Below, in pieces: positions 41,277 to 47,093 of a stretch of DNA of 47,093 nt. The notes under the pieces are model-generated. The model was not told where the DNA came from and did no database searches. It saw only the letters and a program-made list of their open reading frames with translations. The position numbers and the translations under genes are program-made. Within the stretch, counting starts at the first letter, position 1. The number at the start of each line of letters is the position of its first letter. The DNA is from an uncultured Bacteroidaceae bacterium (lineage in GTDB: Bacteria > Bacteroidota > Bacteroidia > Bacteroidales > Bacteroidaceae): assembly GCA_944320965.1 (NCBI GenBank), contig CALUJO010000016.1, positions 1-47,093 of the forward strand. The letters are read 5' to 3'.

Positions 41277-42581
41277 ATGGATGAAACAATAAGATATATA
41301 ATAGAATTTATACTTGGAGGTACTTCATACAGTCAATATGCTGATATGGTTGGTTATACATCCAATAAGGATGAATTCGGCAGATACCGTATTGTTATAG
41401 TACCTTCCGGATTCTTTGACAAAGATCTGTATGGAACGGTTGCGTCAATACCTTCCTTGCTTCTTGATTATGTTGACGGTTTGCCTGTTCTTTTTGGTAA
41501 AGATGAAAAGTATTTTGTTGGAAGTACCATAGTTATAAAAGCTGATATAATCGCATCTTCATATTTCTTTATAAGCCGTTATGAAGAGTATGTCTGCCGT
41601 TCGAAACGTGATGTACATGGAAGATTTCCGGGAAAAGAATCATTTCTTGTCCGTGCCGGAATGATTGACAGTCCCTTGATTGACAGGTATGGAAAATATC
41701 TAAGGCAACTTCTTCGTGATTCGGGAGTTTCTGTTGATGAACCGAAAGAAGAATTGGGCAAAGTATGGCTGACCCATGATGTAGATGCACCTTTTTTCTG
41801 CCGTTCGTTCCGGGCTGTTGTACGTGAGAGTTTAAAAGGTATAGGTTTCCCAAAAGCGTATTCTATATTTAATGGTAATCTTGAGAAAGACCCTTATTAT
41901 ACATTCCCATGGATAATTGAGAAAGACAATGAACTGTGCAGTAAGTCTGAAGGTAAATGCAGCGCTTTGTATTTTCTGAAAGTGGCAGGAAATGGCGGTT
42001 TTGACAAGCCTTATTATGATATTTCGTTCAAAGATGTCAGGAAGATGATATGCCAGCTTAAAAGCGGCGGAGCATTGTTCGGATTGCATAGCAGTTATAA
42101 ATCAGGTAGGACCCCTGATTTGGTAGCAGGGGAGTGTCTGAATCTTTCAAACCGTTGGAGCATTGGAAAAATAAAATACAATAGGAACCATTTTCTACGT
42201 TCTTGTGAACCGGAGAATTTTCGTGCATTGATAAATGCCGGAATAACTGATGATTTCACTATGGGGTATGCTGATGTCAGCGGGTTCCGTTTGGCAACTT
42301 CCCGCCCGGTAAGATGGATTGACCCTGAAACTCGTTGCGTTACTGACCTGATAATGCATCCGTTATTGGTTATGGACTGTACTTTAAGTGATGAACGGTA
42401 TATGGGATTACCGGAAGATGAGGCTTTTGAATATTGCGTACGACTTATAAGCGAAGCACGTAAGTATAATGGTGAAGTTGTTCTTTTATGGCATAATACT
42501 TCATTTGTGCCAGGAATTGGCGGGGAATATCATAAACCTTTGTATCAGAAACTGCTAGGCATATTAGGCAAGTTGCTTTGA
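41277..42581 (+). CDS. Polysaccharide deacetylase-like protein
   Basis: A 434-residue protein with no signal peptide. The C-terminal part (about 160-420) has a NodB-like TIM-barrel pattern: VWLTHDVD (Asp168, Asp170) replaces the usual TFDDG motif, GLHSSYKSG (His271) supplies the metal-binding HSxxx motif, and VLLWHN (His406) may be the late catalytic His. The N-terminal 160 residues with FFISRYEEYVC and HGRFPGKESFLVRAGMIDSPLID in parts (HGRFPGKESF, GMIDSPLID) agree with a group of cytoplasmic deacetylase-like proteins near Bacteroidota polysaccharide genes. The substrate is unknown. It follows the YqaE gene on one transcript. Confidence 0.85.
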   Translation: MDETIRYIIEFILGGTSYSQYADMVGYTSNKDEFGRYRIVIVPSGFFDKDLYGTVASIPSLLLDYVDGLPVLFGKDEKYFVGSTIVIKADIIASSYFFISRYEEYVCRSKRDVHGRFPGKESFLVRAGMIDSPLIDRYGKYLRQLLRDSGVSVDEPKEELGKVWLTHDVDAPFFCRSFRAVVRESLKGIGFPKAYSIFNGNLEKDPYYTFPWIIEKDNELCSKSEGKCSALYFLKVAGNGGFDKPYYDISFKDVRKMICQLKSGGALFGLHSSYKSGRTPDLVAGECLNLSNRWSIGKIKYNRNHFLRSCEPENFRALINAGITDDFTMGYADVSGFRLATSRPVRWIDPETRCVTDLIMHPLLVMDCTLSDERYMGLPEDEAFEYCVRLISEARKYNGEVVLLWHNTSFVPGIGGEYHKPLYQKLLGILGKLL

Positions 42582-42606
42582 CCGTATTTAATACATTTAT
42601 ATTATA

Positions 42607-42646
42607 AAAGCAGAAGTTCAATACTAAACGGATGAACTTCTGCTTT
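42607..42646. terminator. Bidirectional terminator, deacetylase / sulfatase
   Basis: The 14-bp perfect arms AAAGCAGAAGTTCA (42607-42620) and TGAACTTCTGCTTT (42633-42646) lie between two convergent genes. Confidence 0.9.
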
Positions 42647-42671
42647 ATCTTTTGTTTATAATGATGGCATA

Positions 42672-44243
42672 TTAAATTTCCGAGCCGTCAGGATAGTTTA
42701 TCAATTTTCCTGTTTCCTTCATTGAAGGACGCTGTGCGTCGCGTTCTTTCAGATATTGTGTCAGTTCGCTTGCCAGTTCCTTTACTGTTTCTGGATGTTC
42801 TGCCGCAATATCATTCTGCTCGCTTATGTCATTTACAATATCATATAGTCTTGTCTGACCAGTCTGCCAGTGGTAAATAAGGTGGTAATTGCCTTTCATG
42901 ATTGCAGAGTATGCTCCGTATCCTTCTTCAATGTTCTGTGATTCACCCCAAAGGTTTGGGAAATGCCATACAATTGCTTTATCTCTTTTCATTTCAGGAT
43001 TTTTCAAAACATCCACAAAACTTTCACCATCAACAGTCTGGTATGTCTTGTAGTCCTTGATGCCTGCCATTTCAATAATGGTTGGATAGAAGTCTTCAAT
43101 CATGACTTTATTGCTGTTCACTGTTCCGGCTTGTGTAACCCCAGGCCAATATACTATCATTGGTTCTCTTACTCCCCCCATGAATGCCGAACCTTTTCCG
43201 GCTCTGAGCGGATAGTTCTGGTCATGGTCCTCAATTCCTTGTCTTACGTTGTTCAGTCCCTGTCCTCCGTTGTCTGACATGAAAAGGATTATTGTGTTTT
43301 TTGCAACTTCCGGTTCACTTTCAAGATAGTCAAGTATATCACCTAGGCTCTTGTCCATACCTTCAACGAGAGCAGCAAATCTAATTTCATTTTCGTCAAG
43401 AGTATCTTTCAGCATTTCATCATACTTGTTTCTGTAATTGCCGCTGAACCTTTTGTCTTCATCATATGGAGTATGTACCGCATAATGTGACATATAAAGA
43501 TAGAAAGGTTTGTCGCTTTTTACAGCTTTTTTCATTTCGTTTATAGCTTCAATTGTAAGCGCTTCGGAGAGGAAGATGTCCTGCCCATGATATTTTTCAA
43601 GTCCTTTAACCGCAAACCTTCCGCCTGACCCAAAATTCTCTGTCCCGAGATAACTTTGCGGTGCGCCGTTTGCCCCGCCGGCAATATTTACGTCAAATCC
43701 CATATACAAAGGATTTTCGCCCGGTGTAGTCCTTGCACCGAAATGGGCTTTTCCGCAATGTATTGTATAGTACCCATTGTCTTTCAAGACTTGTGGAAGT
43801 GATGTGATAGGTGTTGAATTGTTTATTTTTCCAGCAGTGCTGTCGGGTTGTATTCCGTTGTAGTTCCAGTCCGGCATGGAAATAATATCACTGCCGGCAT
43901 CAGTTTTCTGGTCAAGTTCCAGAGTCCAATTTGTAACTCTGTGTCTTGATGCGTTCATCCCTGACATAAGGCTACATCGTGTAGGAGATGATATGGCACA
44001 TGCATAGGCATTGTCAAATTTTACTCCCATTTCTGCAAGCCTTTCCATATTTGGCGTTCTGAATCTTCTGTTCAGCGGTGTTTCTTCATTGTAGAAAGGG
44101 ACTGAAGTGTTTTGCCATCCCATATCGTCAACAAGAAACATTATTATATTGGGCTGTTTGGTTTCCTGTGTGCAACTTGCCAGTGCTATACTGCTTCCGC
44201 AGAGCATAAGCATTTTTGATGTCTTGTCTATAAGTTTTTTCAT
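42672..44243 (-). CDS. Ser-type sulfatase lipoprotein
   Basis: A 523-residue sulfatase of the alkaline-phosphatase fold. The start at 44243 is chosen because a promoter sits between it and the upstream in-frame ATG at 44294. It has a lipobox (LASC, Cys24), metal-binding Asp39-Asp40 (FLVDDMGW), and the sulfatase signature SSPTRCSLMSG with Ser85 at the formylglycine position, so maturation needs an anaerobic sulfatase-maturing enzyme (anSME), absent here. Later ligands are in FMSDNGG and HCGKAHFG. It removes sulfate from a glycan or small ester; no polysaccharide-utilisation genes adjoin, so the substrate is unknown. Confidence 0.93.
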   Translation of the reverse strand: MKKLIDKTSKMLMLCGSSIALASCTQETKQPNIIMFLVDDMGWQNTSVPFYNEETPLNRRFRTPNMERLAEMGVKFDNAYACAISSPTRCSLMSGMNASRHRVTNWTLELDQKTDAGSDIISMPDWNYNGIQPDSTAGKINNSTPITSLPQVLKDNGYYTIHCGKAHFGARTTPGENPLYMGFDVNIAGGANGAPQSYLGTENFGSGGRFAVKGLEKYHGQDIFLSEALTIEAINEMKKAVKSDKPFYLYMSHYAVHTPYDEDKRFSGNYRNKYDEMLKDTLDENEIRFAALVEGMDKSLGDILDYLESEPEVAKNTIILFMSDNGGQGLNNVRQGIEDHDQNYPLRAGKGSAFMGGVREPMIVYWPGVTQAGTVNSNKVMIEDFYPTIIEMAGIKDYKTYQTVDGESFVDVLKNPEMKRDKAIVWHFPNLWGESQNIEEGYGAYSAIMKGNYHLIYHWQTGQTRLYDIVNDISEQNDIAAEHPETVKELASELTQYLKERDAQRPSMKETGKLINYPDGSEI

Positions 44244-44264
44244 ATTAGCTGTTTTTGGTATTCG

Positions 44265-44294
44265 CAAAGATAGATTTTTTACTTCATTATTCAA
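44265..44294 (-). promoter_or_regulatory. Promoter of the sulfatase gene
   Basis: On the minus strand TTG (complement of 44292-44294), a 19-nt spacer and TATCTTTG (44265-44272). The ATG at 44243 follows 21 nt after the -7 element. Confidence 0.7.
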
Positions 44295-44352
44295 GTATAT
44301 ATGGTGTATAAAGCCGGCGTACTGAATGTATAAAGTTATAATACCGACAAAA

Positions 44353-44466
44353 TGTCATGCATTGTCATGCCTTTTTGTTCCGGTTTGTTTATTGGTTTTT
44401 GCTCTAAGGTTAAAAAATCCCGGAGTTTGATTAAAAAACATTTCTCCGTTTTAAAATATCATGACA
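44353..44466. promoter_or_regulatory. TGTCATG repeats upstream of hsp20
   Basis: TGTCATGC occurs at 44353-44360 and again at 44363-44370, exactly 10 bp apart (one DNA turn). A third copy is inverted at 44460-44466 (CATGACA). Such phased repeats suit the binding site of an activator, for example a sigma-54 enhancer-binding protein. Confidence 0.4.
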
Positions 44467-44486
44467 TAAAATTATGCTGCTGACAT

Positions 44487-44503
44487 TGGGCACGATGCTT
44501 GCA
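44487..44503 (+). promoter_or_regulatory. Candidate sigma-54 promoter of hsp20
   Basis: TGGGCACG, four bases, then TTGCA. Against the consensus TGGCACG-N4-TTGCW the only mismatch is G for the first T, and the key GG (-24) and GC (-12) are correctly spaced. The predicted start near 44514 leaves a leader of about 75 nt. Confidence 0.5.
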
Positions 44504-44588
44504 TATTATAAAGTGAAAGCGACCTTCCGAAAGGGGGAAGCAAAAGAAAAATGATATATAAACAATTTAAATATAGGAGATTATAACT

Positions 44589-45023
44589 ATGACACCAGTA
44601 AGAAAGTATAACGAACAGGGTTGGGTTCCAAGTATATTCAATGACTTTTTTGATAACCAATGGATGGCAAGAACAAATGCAACTGCTCCGGCAATAAATG
44701 TTATTGAACATGAAAACGGATATTGCGTTGAGGTTGCTGCTCCGGGTATGAAAAAGGAAGACTTCAATATCCAGTTGAACGAAAACAACGACCTTGTTAT
44801 TACAATGGAAAAGAAAGAAGAGAACAAGGACGAAAACAGTGAGAAGAAATATCTGCGTCGCGAATTTTCTTATTCAAAATTCCAGCAGACATTGATTTTG
44901 CCTGAAGACGTTGTTAAGGAACGCATTTCTGCAAATGTTGCCGACGGTGTGTTGACTATAGATTTGCCGAAACGTACTCCTGAAGAAAAAGCTAAAGTAA
45001 ACAGGGTAATTGAAATCAAATAA
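44589..45023 (+). CDS. Small heat-shock protein, Hsp20/alpha-crystallin family
   Basis: A 144-residue small heat-shock protein that holds unfolded proteins in soluble complexes. The alpha-crystallin domain covers about 32-130, from PAINVIEHENGYCVEVAAPGM to LTIDLPKRTPEE in parts (INVIEHENGYCVEVAAPGM, NVADGVLTIDLPKR). The C-terminus ends in the I-x-I-like VIEIK motif that drives oligomer assembly. A purine-rich AGGAGA lies 8 nt before the ATG, an unusually strong ribosome-binding site for this group. The promoter appears to be of the sigma-54 type. Confidence 0.93.
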   Translation: MTPVRKYNEQGWVPSIFNDFFDNQWMARTNATAPAINVIEHENGYCVEVAAPGMKKEDFNIQLNENNDLVITMEKKEENKDENSEKKYLRREFSYSKFQQTLILPEDVVKERISANVADGVLTIDLPKRTPEEKAKVNRVIEIK

Positions 45024-45027
45024 TCCC

Positions 45028-45064
45028 GAATAGTTTACAACAATAAACTTTTGATAAACTATTC
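45028..45064 (+). terminator. First hairpin after hsp20
   Basis: The arms GAATAGTTTA (45028-45037) and TAAACTATTC (45055-45064) form a 10-bp stem with a 17-nt loop, followed by TGTATTTTTTC. Weaker than the next hairpin. Confidence 0.5.
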
Positions 45065-45074
45065 TGTATTTTTT

Positions 45075-45112
45075 CTCCCTCTCCCGATTATTCGGGGGAG
45101 GGAGTTTTTTTA
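45075..45112 (+). terminator. Main terminator after hsp20
   Basis: The arms CTCCCTCTCCCGA and TCGGGGGAGGGAG (one T-G wobble) around TTAT are followed by TTTTTTTA. It lies just upstream of the pyrK promoter. Confidence 0.9.
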
Positions 45113-45128
45113 TGTTTGTGCATTTTAC

Positions 45129-45136
45129 TACCTTTG
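45129..45136 (+). promoter_or_regulatory. -7 element of pyrK-pyrD
   Basis: TACCTTTG matches TAnnTTTG, 27 nt before the ATG at 45164. No clear -33 element at 19 nt. Confidence 0.5.
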
Positions 45137-45163
45137 TCCCTGAAAAGAAACATAACATCAATC

Positions 45164-45949
45164 ATGAAGAAATATATTTTGGATTTGACTGTCTGTGGTG
45201 TTGAGCATCCTCATCCCGACTATGTTCTGATACGTCTTACAGACAAGGAGAAGGAATTGCCGGAAATGTTTCCCGGCCAGTTTGTGGAAGTGAAGGTTGA
45301 AGGCTCTTCAACAACTTTTCTCCGCCGCCCGATATCAATAAATTATGTTGACAGGGAAAATAATGAACTGTGGCTTCTTGTTCATGTAATTGGCGACGGC
45401 ACAAGAGCTATGGCTTCGGTCAAAGTAGGTGATACGATGAATTGCGTTTTGCCTTTGGGAAACGGCTTCACTGTTCCTGCAGTGGCAGACAAGAAAATTC
45501 TGCTTGTTGGCGGAGGTGTAGGTACAGCCCCTCTTCTTTATTATGGAGAAATTCTCAAGAAAAACGGATGCGAACCGGTATTCCTTTTGGGAGCAAGGAC
45601 AGCAGGCGACCTTCTTCAGTTGGAACTTTTTGAGAAGGTTGGCAGACTGTATACAACTACCGAAGACGGTTCAAAAGGCGAAAAGGGATATGTAACCCAG
45701 CATAGTCTTCTTCAGAATGAAAAGTTTGATGCGGTTGCAACTTGCGGCCCTAAACCTATGATGGTTGCCGTTGCACGTTATGCGACCGAAACAGGTACTG
45801 AATGTGAAGCTTCTCTTGAAAACATGATGGCATGTGGTGTCGGTGCCTGCCTGTGCTGCGTTGAAAAGACTCACGAAGGAAATGTTTGTGTATGTAAGGA
45901 AGGACCAGTATTTAATATAAACAGATTGCAATGGCTGAACTCAAAGTAA
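45164..45949 (+). CDS. pyrK: Dihydroorotate dehydrogenase electron-transfer subunit
   Basis: A 261-residue flavoprotein subunit that passes electrons from PyrD to NAD+. The FAD-binding motif is RRPIS (54-58), the NAD-binding loop GGGVGTAPL (116-124), and the C-terminal [2Fe-2S] ligands follow the C-X4-C-X2-C-X11-C pattern at Cys224, Cys229, Cys232 and Cys244 ([11 protein letters not shown]). The chain normally begins [10 protein letters not shown]; the upstream TTG at 45116 lies before the promoter. The last 19 nt overlap pyrD, so the two are translated together. With PyrD it forms the heterotetrameric class 1B enzyme. Confidence 0.95.
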   Translation: MKKYILDLTVCGVEHPHPDYVLIRLTDKEKELPEMFPGQFVEVKVEGSSTTFLRRPISINYVDRENNELWLLVHVIGDGTRAMASVKVGDTMNCVLPLGNGFTVPAVADKKILLVGGGVGTAPLLYYGEILKKNGCEPVFLLGARTAGDLLQLELFEKVGRLYTTTEDGSKGEKGYVTQHSLLQNEKFDAVATCGPKPMMVAVARYATETGTECEASLENMMACGVGACLCCVEKTHEGNVCVCKEGPVFNINRLQWLNSK

Positions 45950-46842
45950 ATATAGGCGCGCTGGAATTGAAAAATCCGGTGATGACAGCTTCCGGAACAT
46001 TTGGATATGGTTTGGAATTTGCTGATTTTATAGATTTGAATGCTCTTGGCGGTTTTATTGTTAAGGGTACAACTCTCAAACCGCGTGAAGGAAATGATTA
46101 TCCCCGAATGGCTGAAACCGCTTCGGGAATGCTTAATTGTGTCGGATTGCAGAACAAGGGTGTCGATTATTTCTGTGAGAACATCTACCCTCAGTTGAAG
46201 GATTTGAATACCAATGTACTGGTCAATGTTTCCGGTTCTTCTCCCGAAGATTATGCCGAGTGTGCTGCCCGTGTTGCGCAGTTGGAGAATATTCCGGCAA
46301 TAGAGTTGAATATATCCTGCCCGAACGTAAGAGACGGAGGTATGGCATTCGGTGTGACATGTGCAGGAGCTTCATCTGTAGTGAAGGCTGTTCGTGCTGT
46401 TTATCCAAAGACTCTTATAGTAAAACTGTCGCCTAATGTAACGGATATTACAGAAATTGCCCGTGCCGTTGAGGCTGAAGGTGCCGACAGTGTTTCGCTT
46501 ATAAACACCCTTATGGGTATGGCAATTGATATTGAACGCCGTCGTCCTATGTTGAGTATTTCGACAGGCGGATTGTCCGGACCTGCTGTAAAGCCTGTAG
46601 CCTTGCGTATGGTATGGCAGGTTGCGCGCGCCGTAAATATTCCTGTTGTGGGACTGGGCGGAATAATGAATGCAACTGACGCAATAGAATTCCTGATGGC
46701 GGGAGCAACAGCCATTCAGGTTGGAACTGCCAATTTCATTGATCCTGCCGTTACCGTAAAGATAATTGACGGTATGAACGAATGGCTTGACAAACATGGC
46801 TGCAAGGATGTGCACGAAATTATAGGTGCATTGAATTCCTGA
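45931..46842 (+). CDS. pyrD: Dihydroorotate dehydrogenase, class 1B catalytic subunit
   Basis: A 303-residue FMN enzyme of pyrimidine synthesis that oxidises dihydroorotate to orotate. The active-site base is Cys130 in ELNISCPNV, and family motifs include [13 protein letters not shown] (15-27), [21 protein letters not shown] and [19 protein letters not shown]. Cys as base and the adjacent pyrK define class 1B (NAD-dependent). It starts inside pyrK, overlapping by 19 nt. Length matches the subfamily (300-310). Confidence 0.96.
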   Translation: MAELKVNIGALELKNPVMTASGTFGYGLEFADFIDLNALGGFIVKGTTLKPREGNDYPRMAETASGMLNCVGLQNKGVDYFCENIYPQLKDLNTNVLVNVSGSSPEDYAECAARVAQLENIPAIELNISCPNVRDGGMAFGVTCAGASSVVKAVRAVYPKTLIVKLSPNVTDITEIARAVEAEGADSVSLINTLMGMAIDIERRRPMLSISTGGLSGPAVKPVALRMVWQVARAVNIPVVGLGGIMNATDAIEFLMAGATAIQVGTANFIDPAVTVKIIDGMNEWLDKHGCKDVHEIIGALNS

Positions 46843-46864
46843 GAATTTGATTATCTTGAATTAT

Positions 46865-46897
46865 AAAAAGTGTGCCGGAGGTGTTTTTATCTCCGAC
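46865..46897 (+). terminator. Terminator of pyrK-pyrD
   Basis: A stem, AAAAGTGTGCCGGAG with CTCCGACACACTTTT (one C-A mismatch), ends in a run of T. It begins 23 nt after the pyrD stop. Confidence 0.9.
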
Positions 46898-47010
46898 ACA
46901 CTTTTTTGATAACCCTTATTTTATAAATGTATAATTCTATCAGTATTAATTATGTCATTGATTGATATCAAAATACTACAGCAAAACAGAATAAGTACAT
47001 TAGAACTATA

Positions 47011-47093
47011 AATTATTTATTGCTGTCCGATAAAAATTTATTGAATATATAAAAATAGGGCTGACTTAAATTTCGATGTCAGCCCATTTTTTG
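47011..47093 (-). repeat. Right terminal repeat with hairpin
   Basis: The inverted partner of 1-80. It has the conserved block TTATTGCTGTCCGATAAAAA (47018-47037) and a hairpin with arms GGGCTGAC (47058-47065) and GTCAGCCC (47078-47085), here without the mismatch of the left copy. Both copies point inward. The sequence is cut at the outer side. Confidence 0.75.

Noticed and set aside
1..47093. Circular element suggested by similar ends
   Set aside because: The ends match in inverted, not direct, orientation, and the content is chromosomal.
1..47093. tRNA, rRNA, CRISPR array, riboswitch, phage or plasmid genes
   Set aside because: None was found by reading; no repeat-spacer pattern, no cloverleaf or known riboswitch motif, no integrase, relaxase or replication protein.

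Overview
The window looks like ordinary chromosome of a Bacteroidales bacterium, most likely a gut Bacteroidaceae or Prevotellaceae relative. The signs are a SusC/SusD pair, many lipoproteins with short lipobox signals, an RprX/RprY-type two-component pair, a Ser-type sulfatase, Bacteroidota-style type IA topoisomerase and M16/S41 peptidases, low GC, weak Shine-Dalgarno sequences, and many TAnnTTTG (-7) promoter elements, several with TTTG or TTG 19 nt upstream. No rRNA, tRNA, CRISPR array, phage or complete transposon was recognised. The two ends carry the same roughly 80-nt element in inverted orientation, which suggests the sequence is a contig that broke at a dispersed repeat.

Layout. 1-5.8 kb: MATE exporter, convergent rprX/rprY-like pair, a small Cys/Thr/Glu-rich lipoprotein, and the tRNA methylthiotransferase MtaB. 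5.9-7.3 kb: family 2 glycosyltransferase overlapping folB. 7.4-10.3 kb: a low-complexity exported protein and a FadL/OmpP1-type outer-membrane protein. 10.5-12.2 kb: YigZ/IMPACT protein, small lipoprotein and CE1-like esterase. 12.4-14.5 kb: an S41-family lipoprotein whose catalytic Ser looks lost, and an unknown protein. 14.6-17.4 kb: large M16 zinc peptidase. 17.5-21.1 kb: ABC permease/ATPase, NlpC/P60 lipoprotein, TerB-DnaJ protein. 21.1-21.5 kb: a structured gap with repeats, a dyad, a G9 tract, an orphan promoter and a terminator. 21.5-25.5 kb: OmpH/Skp-like protein, small membrane protein, PepD, beta-helix lipoprotein. 25.6-30.3 kb: SusD/SusC. 30.6-34.7 kb: PorE-like OmpA lipoprotein and topoisomerase III. 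34.8-39.4 kb: YgiQ radical SAM protein and a large transglutaminase-fold lipoprotein. 39.6-42.6 kb: two tandem paralogous putative regulators, then a Pmp3/YqaE peptide and a polysaccharide deacetylase-like protein. 42.7-45.0 kb: sulfatase and Hsp20. 45.2-46.8 kb: pyrK-pyrD.

Cooperating sets: RprX-RprY signalling; SusC-SusD import of an unknown ligand; the DUF5687-like permease with its ATPase; PyrK-PyrD as the NAD-dependent dihydroorotate dehydrogenase. I do not see a single spectacular new system. The points most worth a second look are the candidate regulated RNA at 21.28-21.50 kb, a possible sigma-54 promoter with phased upstream repeats before hsp20, the tandem regulator pair, the apparent S41 pseudo-peptidase, a transglutaminase-fold protein with a second degenerate domain copy, predicted leaderless transcripts, and the repeats at 21.1 kb and at the contig ends.
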